NCBI RefSeq assembly: GCF_047675955.1
Contig: NC_132918.1
Coordinates: 91,131,106 to 91,195,105 of the forward strand
Source: Chlorocebus sabaeus
Taxonomy: Eukaryota; Chordata; Mammalia; Primates; Cercopithecidae
Length of the DNA stretch: 64,000 bases
Reading direction: 5' to 3'
Part shown: in pieces, positions 22,701-34,700 of the stretch
How the letters are laid out: every line of letters starts with the position of its first letter
Position numbering within the stretch: position 1 is the stretch's first letter
Notes under the pieces: model-generated
Seen by the model: only the letters and a program-made list of their open reading frames with translations
Databases searched by the model: none
Told to the model about the DNA's origin: nothing
Program-made: the position numbers and the translations under genes

Positions 22701-25700
22701 TCTCGTGTGGCACAGGATAAATATTTGTGAGTTTTGGTGCCGGCCGGGCCTGAAGAACCATGCAGGGCAGCAGACCCTGACCTCGTCCCCCACGAGGCCA
22801 GCCGCCGGGCGTTCGCCTCCTCCCTGTGCTGTGAGAAGTGTCTGTCTGTCTTTCCCCTCTGTCGTCAGTCACACCTCGCTGAGTTGGAAATGAAAGCCAC
22901 GATGAGAAGAGCATCTAGTTGATGCTTAGTTATCCCGCATGGTCATTTAGGAGGAAACTTGTAGTTCCCCCGAACCACTTTTTTTGTTTTGTTTTTTGTT
23001 TTTTTTTTTTTTTTGAGGCGGAGTCTGGCTCTGTCGCCCAGGCTGGAGTGCAGTGGCCGGATCTCAGCTCACTGCAAGCTCCGCCTCCCGGGTTCACGCC
23101 ATTCTCCTGCCTCAGCCTCCCGAGTAGCTGGGACTACAGGCGCCGCCACCTCGCCCAGCTAGTTTTTTGTATTTTTAGTAGAGACGGGGTTTCACCGTGT
23201 TAGCCAGGATGGTCTCGATCTCCTGACCTCGTGATCCGCCCATCTCGGCCTCCCAAAGTGCTGGGATTACAGGCTTGAGCCACCACGCCCGGCCCCGAAC
23301 CACTTTTAAATGACAGTCGCTCCCCGGTGCTCACTGCTCCCTTGGGGGACCCGGTTTGGGGTCACGGATTGGGTCTGGGGTCCGGCGCCCCAGTTTTGCT
23401 CAGACTGAAGCTGGAAGGTGGAACCGTTCTCAGCAGAGTCCGGATGAGACCCTGCAGGGCCCGGGCCCCCCGCTAACCCTGGGGTTTTAATTGGCTCTGA
23501 AGAAAGTTCTGAGTGACCTCTCTGCCTCCTTCCCACAGCCGTCAGCGACTATTTTGGGGGCAGCTGCGTCCCGGGGGCAGGAGAGACCCGTTACTCTGAG
23601 TCCCTCTGTCGCCTCTGCAGGGGTGACAGCTCTGGGGAAGGGGTGTGTGACAAGAGCCCCCTGGAGAGATACTACGACTACAGCGGGGCCTTCCGGTGAG
23701 CGGAGTGGGGCGGGGAGGGCCGGGCGGGGAGGGGCTGAGTCGTGCGGGCGGGCGGAGGCGCTCACGGCCACGCTACGGTGCTGGGGAAAAGCACCTTTGC
23801 CCAGAGAGGCCGTGGAGGGGAAGTGGTGGTGTTGGCTGCATCTCATCAAAGCGCGCTTTATATAGTTCTGTGCCCTGGTGAGTTTAAAAACATCCAACTG
23901 GAATATGCCAAACTGGATTTGCTCATAAAATCAACATGTTTGGTATATTTAGTGAGGTGAGGGCTCGGAGAGAAGAAAATGGAAAAAACAGCCTTTTGAC
24001 CACTCCCATGTCCCCATTCTCAGACCAACAGGGACAGGGGGTCGGGGGACTGTGTCTTGACACTCGGGGCCAGCCTGTCTCTGCTGCTGGTTGGGGCTGG
24101 CACCTTGGGTAATCCTTCCGTGGATACAAGAGAGTCTCTAACAGTTCGTGGTCCAATTCCGTCTGCCTGCAGAGGAGGAAACGTGCTCAGCAGGACTGGA
24201 AAGGAAGCTTCTCGGGCTCCTCTAGCTGCCTCACGTTTCCACCTGGAGCGGGGAAGCCTGCTGGTGTCCCACGCTCCAGATGTAATCTGAGTGGATGCAG
24301 TTTTTGGCAGAGAGAGAGGAAACAGTACTCAGCCCCTCTGAGCGGCAGAGCCTTGCCCCTCCCCTGCCCCGGGTCCTTGGCCATGCACGCATTCTCTCTG
24401 ACTCTCGTGGAGCCTCAGAGCCCTCTCTTGATGTCGTCCTCCCTGACCTGCTCTAATCCCTGCGTGTTTTCTGCCTGTGGGGACCTAAGCAGCCTCTGCC
24501 CAGCAGGTCTCACCTGCCTCCAACACTAGGCAGTGACATCAACAGAACATGTACAAGTCAATGGTCCCTCCCACTCAGGATCCTGTGGCATGGCATGAAA
24601 AGGCCTTCTAGTCCAATCCCCTGCCTCAGGGTAGAATGCTCTTCAAAACACCCTGAAAATTGGCCCAACGTGGTGACACACACCTGTCCGCCCAGCTACT
24701 TTGGAGGCAGAGGCAGGATGATCACTTGAGCCCAAGAGGTCAAAGCTGCTATGAGCTATGATTGTGCCAGTGCACCCCAGCCTGGGCGACACGGCGAGAC
24801 CCTATCTCTAAAAACAAAATAACAAAAACCAACACCCTGAGAGTCAAGGCTGCTAGTATTATAACAGCAGCTGCCCTGGGAGTGCCTGCTCCCTACAGGC
24901 CTGAGCCAGGCTGGAGAGGGTCTGTACTGGATTATAAAGAGCCTCTCATCCTCAGAGCAGCCCGATGGAGCTGCTTTCCCGCCCCCGCTTTACAGGTGAT
25001 AGGGACTAGGAAGGGGCCACAACTCAGCAAAGCCACACAGCCAACCAGCCAGGGAGCTGGAACCCAGACCACATGACTGGAAAGCCCATGCCAATCATGG
25101 CCACCCCTACAGCCCGAGCCAGGCCTCCAGAGGTGGAAGATGGGCAGGGGCCAGGGGCTCAGCCCATCCAGACCCACAGCTTCTCCACAGGTGCCTGGCG
25201 GAAGGGGCAGGGGATGTGGCCTTTGTGAAGCACAGCACGGTACTGGAGAACACGGATGGTGAGTGGGGACGGGGCACAGGTCCGGAAAAGCAGCGTGCCA
25301 GGCCAGGCCGGCCTGGGGCAGGGCACCTAGATGGCAGAGTTGGGATCAAATGCCCTAGTTCAGTGCTGCTCTGAGTCTCTGGGTGACCTTGGATAAGTCC
25401 CATAGTCTCTGAGCCTCAGCACTCCCAGCTGCAAAAGGGCAGAGGCAGGTGTCACCAAGGGAGTGCCCACTGCTCACAGGGCAGGAGAAGGGGGCCAGCG
25501 AGCAGCTCTGCTCTGCCGTGATCTGACTATGGCATTGGGTTCTGGTTCCACCTGAAGATAGGGGTCTGTTTTTTTAAAGAATTTGCAAACCTCTCCACTG
25601 GATCTCACCTACCAGCCCTTCCTGGCATTTTTCTCCTCTTGCCTGGAGAATCTGTCCCTCATCCCTAGGTAGGTTTAAAATATAGGTTGGTGTTGAGGTG

Positions 25701-28700
25701 GGGCACGTTGGCTCATGTCTGTAATCCCAGCACTTTGGGAGGCCGAGGTGGGCAGATCACGAGGTCAGGAGATCAAGACCATCCTGGCCAACATGGTGAA
25801 ATCCTGTCTCTACTAAAATACAAAAAACTAGCTGGGCATGGTGGTGGTTGCCTGTAATCCCAGCTACTCGGGAGGCTGAGGCAGGGGAATTGCTTGAACC
25901 TGGCAGGCGGAGCTTGCAGTGTGCTGAGATCGTGCCATTGCACTCCAGCCTGGTGACAGAGCGAGACTCCGTCTAAAAAAATAAAATAAAATAAAAAAAG
26001 ATTGATGTTATATATTAAGCCATCATGTCACTTAAGTTTTTTAATTTTGAAAGAACTGAGCTTTGGAAAAGTTACAAGAATAACTCAAAGAGCTGCCTTC
26101 TCGTCTTCACCCAAATTCTAACTGTTTAGCATTTTTCCACATTTGATTTGTGTGTGTGTGTGTTCTGACCCATTTGAGAGTATATTTGCCTATGTCATAC
26201 CCCTTGAATACTTTACTATGTATCTCCTAAGGCAAGGAGATGTGTACCTAGCCACAGTAATCAAAATCAGGAAATGTAACTTTGATCCAATCCTGTTATC
26301 CAATCTATAGTCAATATTGCAGATTCACTCACCGTCCCAATTCTGTCCTTCATACCCATTTTTTTCAGACCAGGACTGAATCTTTTACCACGTTTGGGGT
26401 TTAGTTGTTAGATCTCTTTAGTTTCCTTTATCTTGGAACAGTTTCTCAGTCTTTTTTTTTTATGACATTGGCATTTTGAAGCATCAGGCCAGTTATTTTA
26501 TAGAATGTCCCTCAATTTAGATTTGCCTGAAGATTGTTTCTTTTTTTAAATTGAGATAAAATTTACATGCAGCAAAATTTGTTCTTTTTGAAGTATAGTT
26601 CTATGAGTTTTGCCAAATACATACAGTTGTATAACCACCACCAGAATCGAGATCTGGATGGGGCAGATGCTTCAGCCCAGGAGTTCCTCAGGCCTCTGCT
26701 GGTTATCCCCCTGCACCTGCCAGCAAGCAGCAAACACACTGTTCCGTCTGCAGTTTGGCCTCTCCCAGGACGTCTGATGATTGGGTTTTTTTTTTTAAGT
26801 CATTGTCATTCTTTACTGTTATCAATCGTTGCCTTTTAAATCAGAAAGTCCATCATAAAGGCAAACATGGACCAGATCCGAGAAGGAGGAAAACAAGTGG
26901 CCTGCACACGAGAAAGTGCGTAGGATGATGCGCTCTCATGCTGGGCAAGCCTAGAAAGGGGCTCCTGTTCACAGGCCCCAAGACGAGTCCGACAAAGGAG
27001 AATTTGGAAAATGGGCAAAGAGCAGGGATATGTTGGGTTAAAAATCAGCTTTTTCAGACTTGGGTTTTTTGTTTGTTTGTTTGTTTGTTTGTTTTTGAGA
27101 TGGGGTCTCACCATGTTGCTCAGGCTGGTCTCAAACCCCCAGCCTCAAGTGATCCTCGCATCCCAGCCTCCTGAGTAGCTGGGATTACAGGCATGCACCT
27201 GGCAGCTTTTTCAAAGTTTTGATGGTAATCTAAGGCAATCTAAGGCAGTAATTTTTTTAAGTGACTTGATACAAAAAGATTGGTAAGAGCAAAAGGGTAG
27301 AAGTGGCATAAATGTCTAAAGCAGGGAAGAGACAGGACTTTCATTGTTCTTGGCTTTGAGAAGTGGAAGTGGCTGATGGAAGTACCTGAATGATGCATTT
27401 GTCTGTGGGAAGGCACAAGATGCCCCAGAGCTCTAACCAAAGGCTTTGCAGCAGCCTAAAAACAGAGAAGAGTTGGGAAGTGGAGGGGGAGAACTGCACT
27501 GAGTCATTAAGAGTGCTGTCAACTACCATGTGGCCATTAAAAATGACCTTTACGGAGTTTTCCAAACTGTTACTCTGGTGTGGGTTTTTTGGTTTTGTTT
27601 TAAAATAGCTTTGCAATGAAAACTTTCATGACCATACAAATTATCTTTTCTCTTCCTATTTCCTTGTAGAGGTTTTTTCCCTCCTTGTCTTAAAGTCATA
27701 AAAATATTGTTCTGTGGGACCATCTGTGGTTTAATTATAGTCCTTAATATTCATCTTCTCAGTATCCCTAGTTGGTGTTAATAGTTACTCTTGCAAATTT
27801 TCTTTTCTATTGAGAAACAAATGAATTTATGGAAAGTTTCCAATACTGTGGAAAAATACTTTGCCAAGTAGGATGCAAAATTGCCTGTCAACTATGTCCT
27901 TAGCCAGGTTAAAAGTGGTCAAAACGGGGCTGGGCACGGTGGCTCACACCTGTAATCCCAGCATTTTGGAAGGCCGAGGCTGGCGGATCACGAGGTCAGG
28001 AGTTTGAGACCAGCCTGGCCTACATGGTGAAACCCCATCTCTACTAAAAATACAAAAATTAGCTGGGCGTGGTGGCGCGCACCTGTAATCCCAGCTACTC
28101 GGGAGGCTGAGGCAGAAGAATCGCTTGAACCCGGTAGGCGGAGGTTGCAGTGAGCCGAGATCATGCCACTGCACTCCAGTCTGGGCGACAGAGCAAGACT
28201 CTGTCTCAAAAAAAAAAAAAAGGTCGGGGGATCAAAACACAGGAAATAAAACAGGAAAGAGGACTGGAAAGAAACCCATCTCAACGTGAATAGCTGGAGT
28301 TGCGGAATTCCCCTTCCCTCTCTAGCCCGCGTGGGCAGATTCCGTCCGGGTTTGTTCCCACCTTGGTCCCTGCTCCTGGAGCCCTGACCCCTCCCCTGCT
28401 CAGAGCCAAACATAGTGCCTCATGGCAGCTGCAAGCTCATCCTAGACTCTTGGTGCATTTATCTCTCTCACCCAAAACCTTTCTTATTTTCTTGAATAGT
28501 TATTTATAAGTATTGTATTACTGTCAGATGCCTCCAATCCACCTTAGCAACAGAAATTGGTGAGAGCTAGAAAATGAGAGTGACGAGATAGAGTCTGTGT
28601 AGGTACTTGGAGTTGGGTGCGGCCACCAAGCTCTGCCACCTTCTGAATGCTGGGTTCTCACGTCCATGACACCTAGCCACCCCCCAGAATCCCTCTTCTG

Positions 28701-31700
28701 GGCCTTCCTTGCCACCCGCCCCAACCCCTGTCGTAGCTGGGTCAGCCCAGGCTTCCTTCTTCCCAGGGAAGACACTTCCCTCCTGGGGCCAGGCCCTGCT
28801 GTCACAGGACTTCGAGCTGCTGTGCCGGGATGGCAGCCGGGCTGACGTCACAGAGTGGAGGCAGTGCCATCTGGCCCGCGTGCCTGCTCACGCCGTGGTG
28901 GTCCGGGCTGACACAGATGGGGGCCTCATCTTCCGGCTGCTCAACGAAGGCCAGGTGGGCTCAGGGTCCCCCAACCCCCCTGCACAGCGTCCTGGATGGT
29001 GCTGGGCCTTGTGGTCGCTCAGCAGGGTGGGACCAAGAGGGGCAGGACCCAGAGACTGTCCTTGGGATGGACCCCAGCATCGGGCCAGGTCAGAGTGAGG
29101 AACCAGCCGGCTGTGCTGGCTGTCCAGGAGGAGGGCTGGCCAGGGGAGGGGGACCCAGAGGAGGGGGACCCAGGGACTCAGCCACCCTCAGAAGAAGCTC
29201 CTGATACTTGTGTCTCTGAGAGCTAAAATCAAAACATATGAGCAAATAAATGAAGTGACAAAACCAAAGCCTTTCAAAGCATTCACCATTCACCATGAAT
29301 TACATGTGGCGAATGAGGTTTGGCCCAAACCGCTGCTTTTGACAGCGATATACTTCTGACCGCTGGCGCCCCAGGCTCAGTTAGTTTTGTCCCATCCAGG
29401 CTGCCACTGCCAGCCCCACAGCGTGTCCTCAGGGCCGTCCCACCCCTGGCCACAGTCATGTGTCCAAACAGCTGAGTGTGATGAGGCCAAATGGACTCAG
29501 AGCAGACCCAGAACTGGCAGGGCCCAGGGGAAGGAGACAGCGGATCAGGGGAGGCACCGCAGAAGAGGGAGGCCTCGCCTGGCCCTCACAGTGGGCGCCT
29601 GGTCTGAGGTCAGGGAAGAAGGAGGTAGGGCCCGAAGTGGGAGGAAAGGGTGTGGCCTGTCAGCACCCTCACCACCCTGTACCCACCCCCTCTTGACACA
29701 CAGCGTCTGTTCAGCCACGAGGGCAGCAGCTTCCAGATGTTCAGCTCTGAGGCCTATGGCCAGAAGGATCTGCTCTTCAAAGACTCCACCTCGGAGCTTG
29801 TGCCCATCGCCACGCAGACCTACGAGGCGTGGCTGGGCCAGGAGTACCTGCACGCCATGAAGGGTCTGCTCTGTGACCCCAACCGTAAGTCCACCCGTCC
29901 CAACTGCTGCCAGCTCCAGCCCAGCTCAACCTCGGGCATGGCAAGGCTCTCTGGGAAAGCGGCCAGGGGAAGACGCTCACCAGGGAGGCCTCTTTAGGAA
30001 CCTGTCATTTCTGTCCTCTGCCTCTGGGGCTTTGGGGAGGAAGCCCCTCTTCAGCTGCACTGCCTGTCGTGCCTCGGAAGCCCCACCTGGCCACAGCAGA
30101 GTAGGATCCAGGCCCTCAGAATCTGCCTTGGGAAGGGTCTCCTCGCCCCTCCATCCATGGCCATGGCGTCCTGTCAGTTCTTCTATAGCCTCTCGCTCCT
30201 ACTCCCCGCCTCTACCCCATGGCTACACACCTGGCTCAGGCGCTGTCTTTTGCCTGGACTATTGCAGTAGTCTACAAGCGAACTTCTTGCCTTTAGCCCT
30301 CCAGCCCCATATATCTTCCACCTACAGCCAGGGAAGTGGGTACCACACACTGAGTTAGATACACAACAGCCGTGGTCTTCCTCAAACCTCACAGTTGCCC
30401 CTTTTCTGTATGAGGAAGTGGGATACGATGGTTAAATAACTTATCCCAGCCACACCGGAGAAAGGCCCAGAATTTCCCTTGGGTCTGACTCCAAGCTCTT
30501 CCATGGCAGTACTGGCCTGGCAGTGACCGCTTGCTTGCCCCACCCCAGGGCTGCCCCCCTACCTGCGCTGGTGTGTGCTCTCCACTCCTGAGATCCAGAA
30601 GTGTGGAGACATGGCCGTGGCCTTCGGCCGGCAGCGGCTCAAGCCAGAGATCCAGTGCGTGTCAGCCAAGTCCCCCCAGCACTGCATGGAGCAGATCCAG
30701 GTGGGGGTTGCGCAGGTGCCACGTGGGCCAGGTGGGCAGGTGGTGGCAGTGCCTGGGCGGTTCTCACTACCCACTCCCCCTGCTGCCTGGGGAAGAGAAG
30801 AGTGTCTACTGCAACAAGGCCACAGAGACAGGCGGGAGGAGCGACCACAGGGACCAGCACCCATCCCAGGGGACAGAGATGGTGGGGGGGGGGCGGGGGG
30901 GCGGAGCAACTGCAGGGACCAGCACCCACCCCAGGGGACAGAGACAGGTGGGGCGGAGCGACTACAGGGACCAGCACCCACCCCAGGGGACAGAGACAGG
31001 CGGGGCGGAGCGACTACAGGGACCAGCACCCACCCCAGGGGACAGAGACAGGTGGGGAGGAGGGACCGCAGGGACCAGCACCCACCCCAGGGGATAGGCA
31101 GATAGGGGTGAGTCCCCTGGAGAGCCTGCGAGCTCCTCACTGAGCAGGGGCACCAGCAGCAAAAGGAGAACTGGCCCAGCTGGGCACTGACGCCCTGTAG
31201 CCTGGGGCGAACCCCTTCCCCTTTCTGAATCTCAGCCTTCCCTTGTGCAATAGAGAGTGGGCGTGAATCATTGTTCAACCTTTTTTTTCTTTTTTCCTAA
31301 TTTTTCTAAATAGACAAATAGTAATTGTGCATATTCATAAGATACATGGTGATGTTCCGATACGTAGAATACATGGTGATTGGAGCAGAATAATAATTAG
31401 CATACCGTCATCTCAAACATTGCTCATTTCTCTGTGTGGAGAACATGCAGTATCTTCCTACCTGTTTGAAACTATGTATTATTGTTAACTCTAGTTATCC
31501 TACAGTCTATAGAACACTGGAGCTTATTCCTCCTCTCTCTTATTTTGTATCCTTTAACAAATCTCTCCTGGGCGTGTTGGCTCACACCCGTAATCCCAGC
31601 ACTTTGGGAGGCCGAGGCGGGTGGATCACTTGAGATCAGGAGTTCAAGACCATCCTGGCCAACATGGTGAAACCTCGTTTCCACTAAAAGTACAAAAAAA

Positions 31701-34700
31701 TTAGGCTGGCATGGTGGCACGCAGCTGTAATCCCAGCTACTCAGGAGGCTGAGGCAGGAGAATCGCTTGGAGCCGGGAGGCGGAGTTGCAGTGAGCCGAG
31801 ATCATGCCATTGCACTCTAGCCTAGGTGACAAGAATGAGACTGTCTCAAAAAAAAAAAATTTCTCCCTATTCCTCCTTTCCCCCACCCTTCCCAGTCTCC
31901 AGTATCCTCTGTTCTACTTTTTACTTCTGTGAGATCAACTTTTTTTAGCTTCCACATATGAGTGGAACATATGGTGTTTAACTTTCTGTGCCTGGCTTAT
32001 TTCACATAACACAGTGTCCTCCAGTTCCATCTGTGTTGCTGCCAGTGACAGGATTCCATTCTTTTTTGTGGCTAAATAGTATTCCACGGTGCATGCCGAT
32101 GACATTTGCTCTATCCACCCTCTGTTGTTGGATACCTGGTTGATTCCATATCCTGGCTATTGTGACCAGTGCTATGATAAACATGAGGCGCAGGCATCCC
32201 TTCCACAGGCTGATTTCCTTTTTCCTTTGGACAGATTCCCAGTGGTGGGACTGCTGGACCGTACGGTAGTAAATAGTTCGATTTGTCGTTTGTGGAGGGA
32301 CTTCCATACTGTTTTCCATAGCGACTCTCTGGGTTTCCACCCCCACCAACGGTGTAAGAGTTTCCTTTATTCTGCATCCTCACTAGCATTTGTTATCTTT
32401 TATCTTTTTGATAACAGCCACCCTAACTGGGGTGAGCTGATACCTCACTGTGGCTTTGGCATGCATTTCCCTGATGATTAGTGCTGCCTGCTGGCGTTTT
32501 GTATGTCTTCTTTTGAGAAACGTCTGTTCTGGTCATTTGCCCATTTTTAAGTTGGATGATTTTCTGCTGTTGAGATGTTTCCGCTGCGTGTATATTCTGG
32601 ATATTAATCTCCTGTCGGATGAGTAGTTTGCAAATATTTTGTCTCATTCCGTAGGCTGTCTTCATTTCACTCTGACGATTGTTTTATTTGCTGTGCAGAA
32701 ACTTTTTTGTTTGATATAATTCCATTTGCTTATTATTGCTTTTGTTGCCTGTGCTTTCGAGGTCTTTTCATAAAATCTTTTCCCAGACCAATGTCCCGAA
32801 GCGTTTTTCCTGTATTCTCTTTAGCCATTTTATTGTCTTGAGCCTGCATTTAGGCCCCTGATCCGTGATGCGTTGACCCCTGCGTAGGGTAAGGGGTAGT
32901 TTAGGGCCCAGTTCATTCTGCACTTGGACATTTCGCCTTCCTGGCAGCAGCCTCTGAGGAAGAGACCACTCTCCTCCCAACGCGTGCTCCTGGAGCCTTT
33001 GTCAAAAATCGTCGGGCTGTAGACCTGTGGGCTAATTTCTGGGCTCTCTATTCTGCATCATTAGCCTCTATGTCAGTTTCTATGCCTCGATCTTTGTTCT
33101 TTTTGCTTAGGATTGCTTCGGCTATTCAGGGTCACTTGTGGTTCCATACAAAGTTTAGGATTGTTTTTTCTAATTTGATAGAGAATGTCGTTGGTATTTT
33201 CATAGGGAAGTTCAATATTTTTGACAGCACCGTGCACTCGGAAATACAGTTTACATTGACCACAATCTAGTGCACAAAAACTTTTCTTTCAGCTATAAAT
33301 GAAAAAATATGTCCTTTATATACAGAGATATGACACAAACAGTACCCGCTACTTCTCATGTATTCTATTCTAATCCTTTTTTTCCTGACACTTGTCATGA
33401 CCCATTAAATGGATTTGGCCCCCACGAACAGGCTCACCATCCGCAGCTAGAAACACCAGCTGGCCCCGTCTCTCGTGCCTGTTCGGCTCCTCCCTGGTTC
33501 GCTTCTCTGCCTGGAGACTGACGCCAGATGCAGAGGAGGCCCCAGAGGCTCTGCATTCCGGGAGGACTGCTGTGGTCACGGGTGTCCAGCCTTGGCCCAG
33601 AGCCCCGGCTGTCAGCCCCTGGGTGTCCACACTCTCCAGATTCTGTCTTTAGAGCAAGTAGGTGGGGCCTGTTCAGGGGGTCTCCAAGCACAGGCCCCTC
33701 AGCAGTGCCAACCCTGCCCAGGCCAGGGAACCACATTGACTGGAAGGCCACAAAAAGGAGACCGGGCAGGAATACAGGGTGACCAGGCCTAGGACAATGA
33801 CCATTGCACAAGCTGACACTCGCTGTGCGCTCCACACAGTGAGGGCCATCGTGTGGATCATCTCACGTAACCCTCACAACAACTCTGGCAGTTGGTGTGA
33901 CCATCAGCCCCACGTTTGGGTCTGGAGCGGGGAGAGAGAGGCTGGGGAAGTAACTTGCCCAAGGTCACCAGCCGGGATGTGCTGTGTGAGCTTCCCCACA
34001 CCACTTTGCCTGAGCCAGGCCACAGCGCTGTCTCCACACCTGTGGATCGCAGGAGTGGAGACCGCCCCAGCCTCAGGCCAAGGAGTGCCCAGGCCCAAGA
34101 CAGGGGTGTTCCGGGAGCTTCCGCAGGCACCGATGGAAGCCTGTCCTTGTGCAGAGCCGAGAGCAAGTGTGTGTGACGCTGTCAGAGGCGCCTCCGCTGG
34201 AACGGAGGGAAGGGCGTAGGGGCGGGTCTTTATTTCTTTATTTCCCAATGCCTGGCAGGCTGCCCTATTGTTCCAAGCACCCCAGAGGAGGGAGATGTGC
34301 CAGGAGGAAGGTTTCAGCTCCCTCTGAGTGACAGCCTCCTCTCAATCTGGGCTCACAGAGGGCCAGGGGGCTGCCCTGCGGCCTGCGGGAAGAGGAGAGA
34401 CCAGGGGCTCCTCAGAACCCCAGCAAAGGTCTCAAAGACCCTCAGTTCTAGCTTCTGAGGTTCTCAGAGAGGTATCCAATGTGGCCGTAACACCCATTCC
34501 TGCCCTGCCAGTTACAGGGAAGGGACCATCAGCCAGAAGGGCCTGGGCTGCGGTGCAGGGTCTGTGTCCTGCCCACAGTACAATGGGAAGAAGGAGGTCT
34601 GGGCGGTGGAAAAAGGGTCCCGAGAGGTGCACCCTCCTGGCCCCAAATGTCAACGCCGCTGCCTGTTATTCCACCACCATCACTTCATGCCCCTTCAGGA

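Larger units (their letters stand above)
25259..28766 (+). other. MELTF: MELTF intron 6
   Basis: A MIR tail near 25350-25430, then Alu, L1M, partial Alu, unique DNA (27205-27925) and another Alu, listed separately. 28225-28766 is unique. Confidence 0.65.

Noticed and set aside
30531..31278. Frames of 176-239 codons across MELTF exon 9 and the intronic minisatellite
   Set aside because: Only 30549-30700 is exon 9 in the true frame. The rest is read-through of the 52-bp repeat and antisense shadow.
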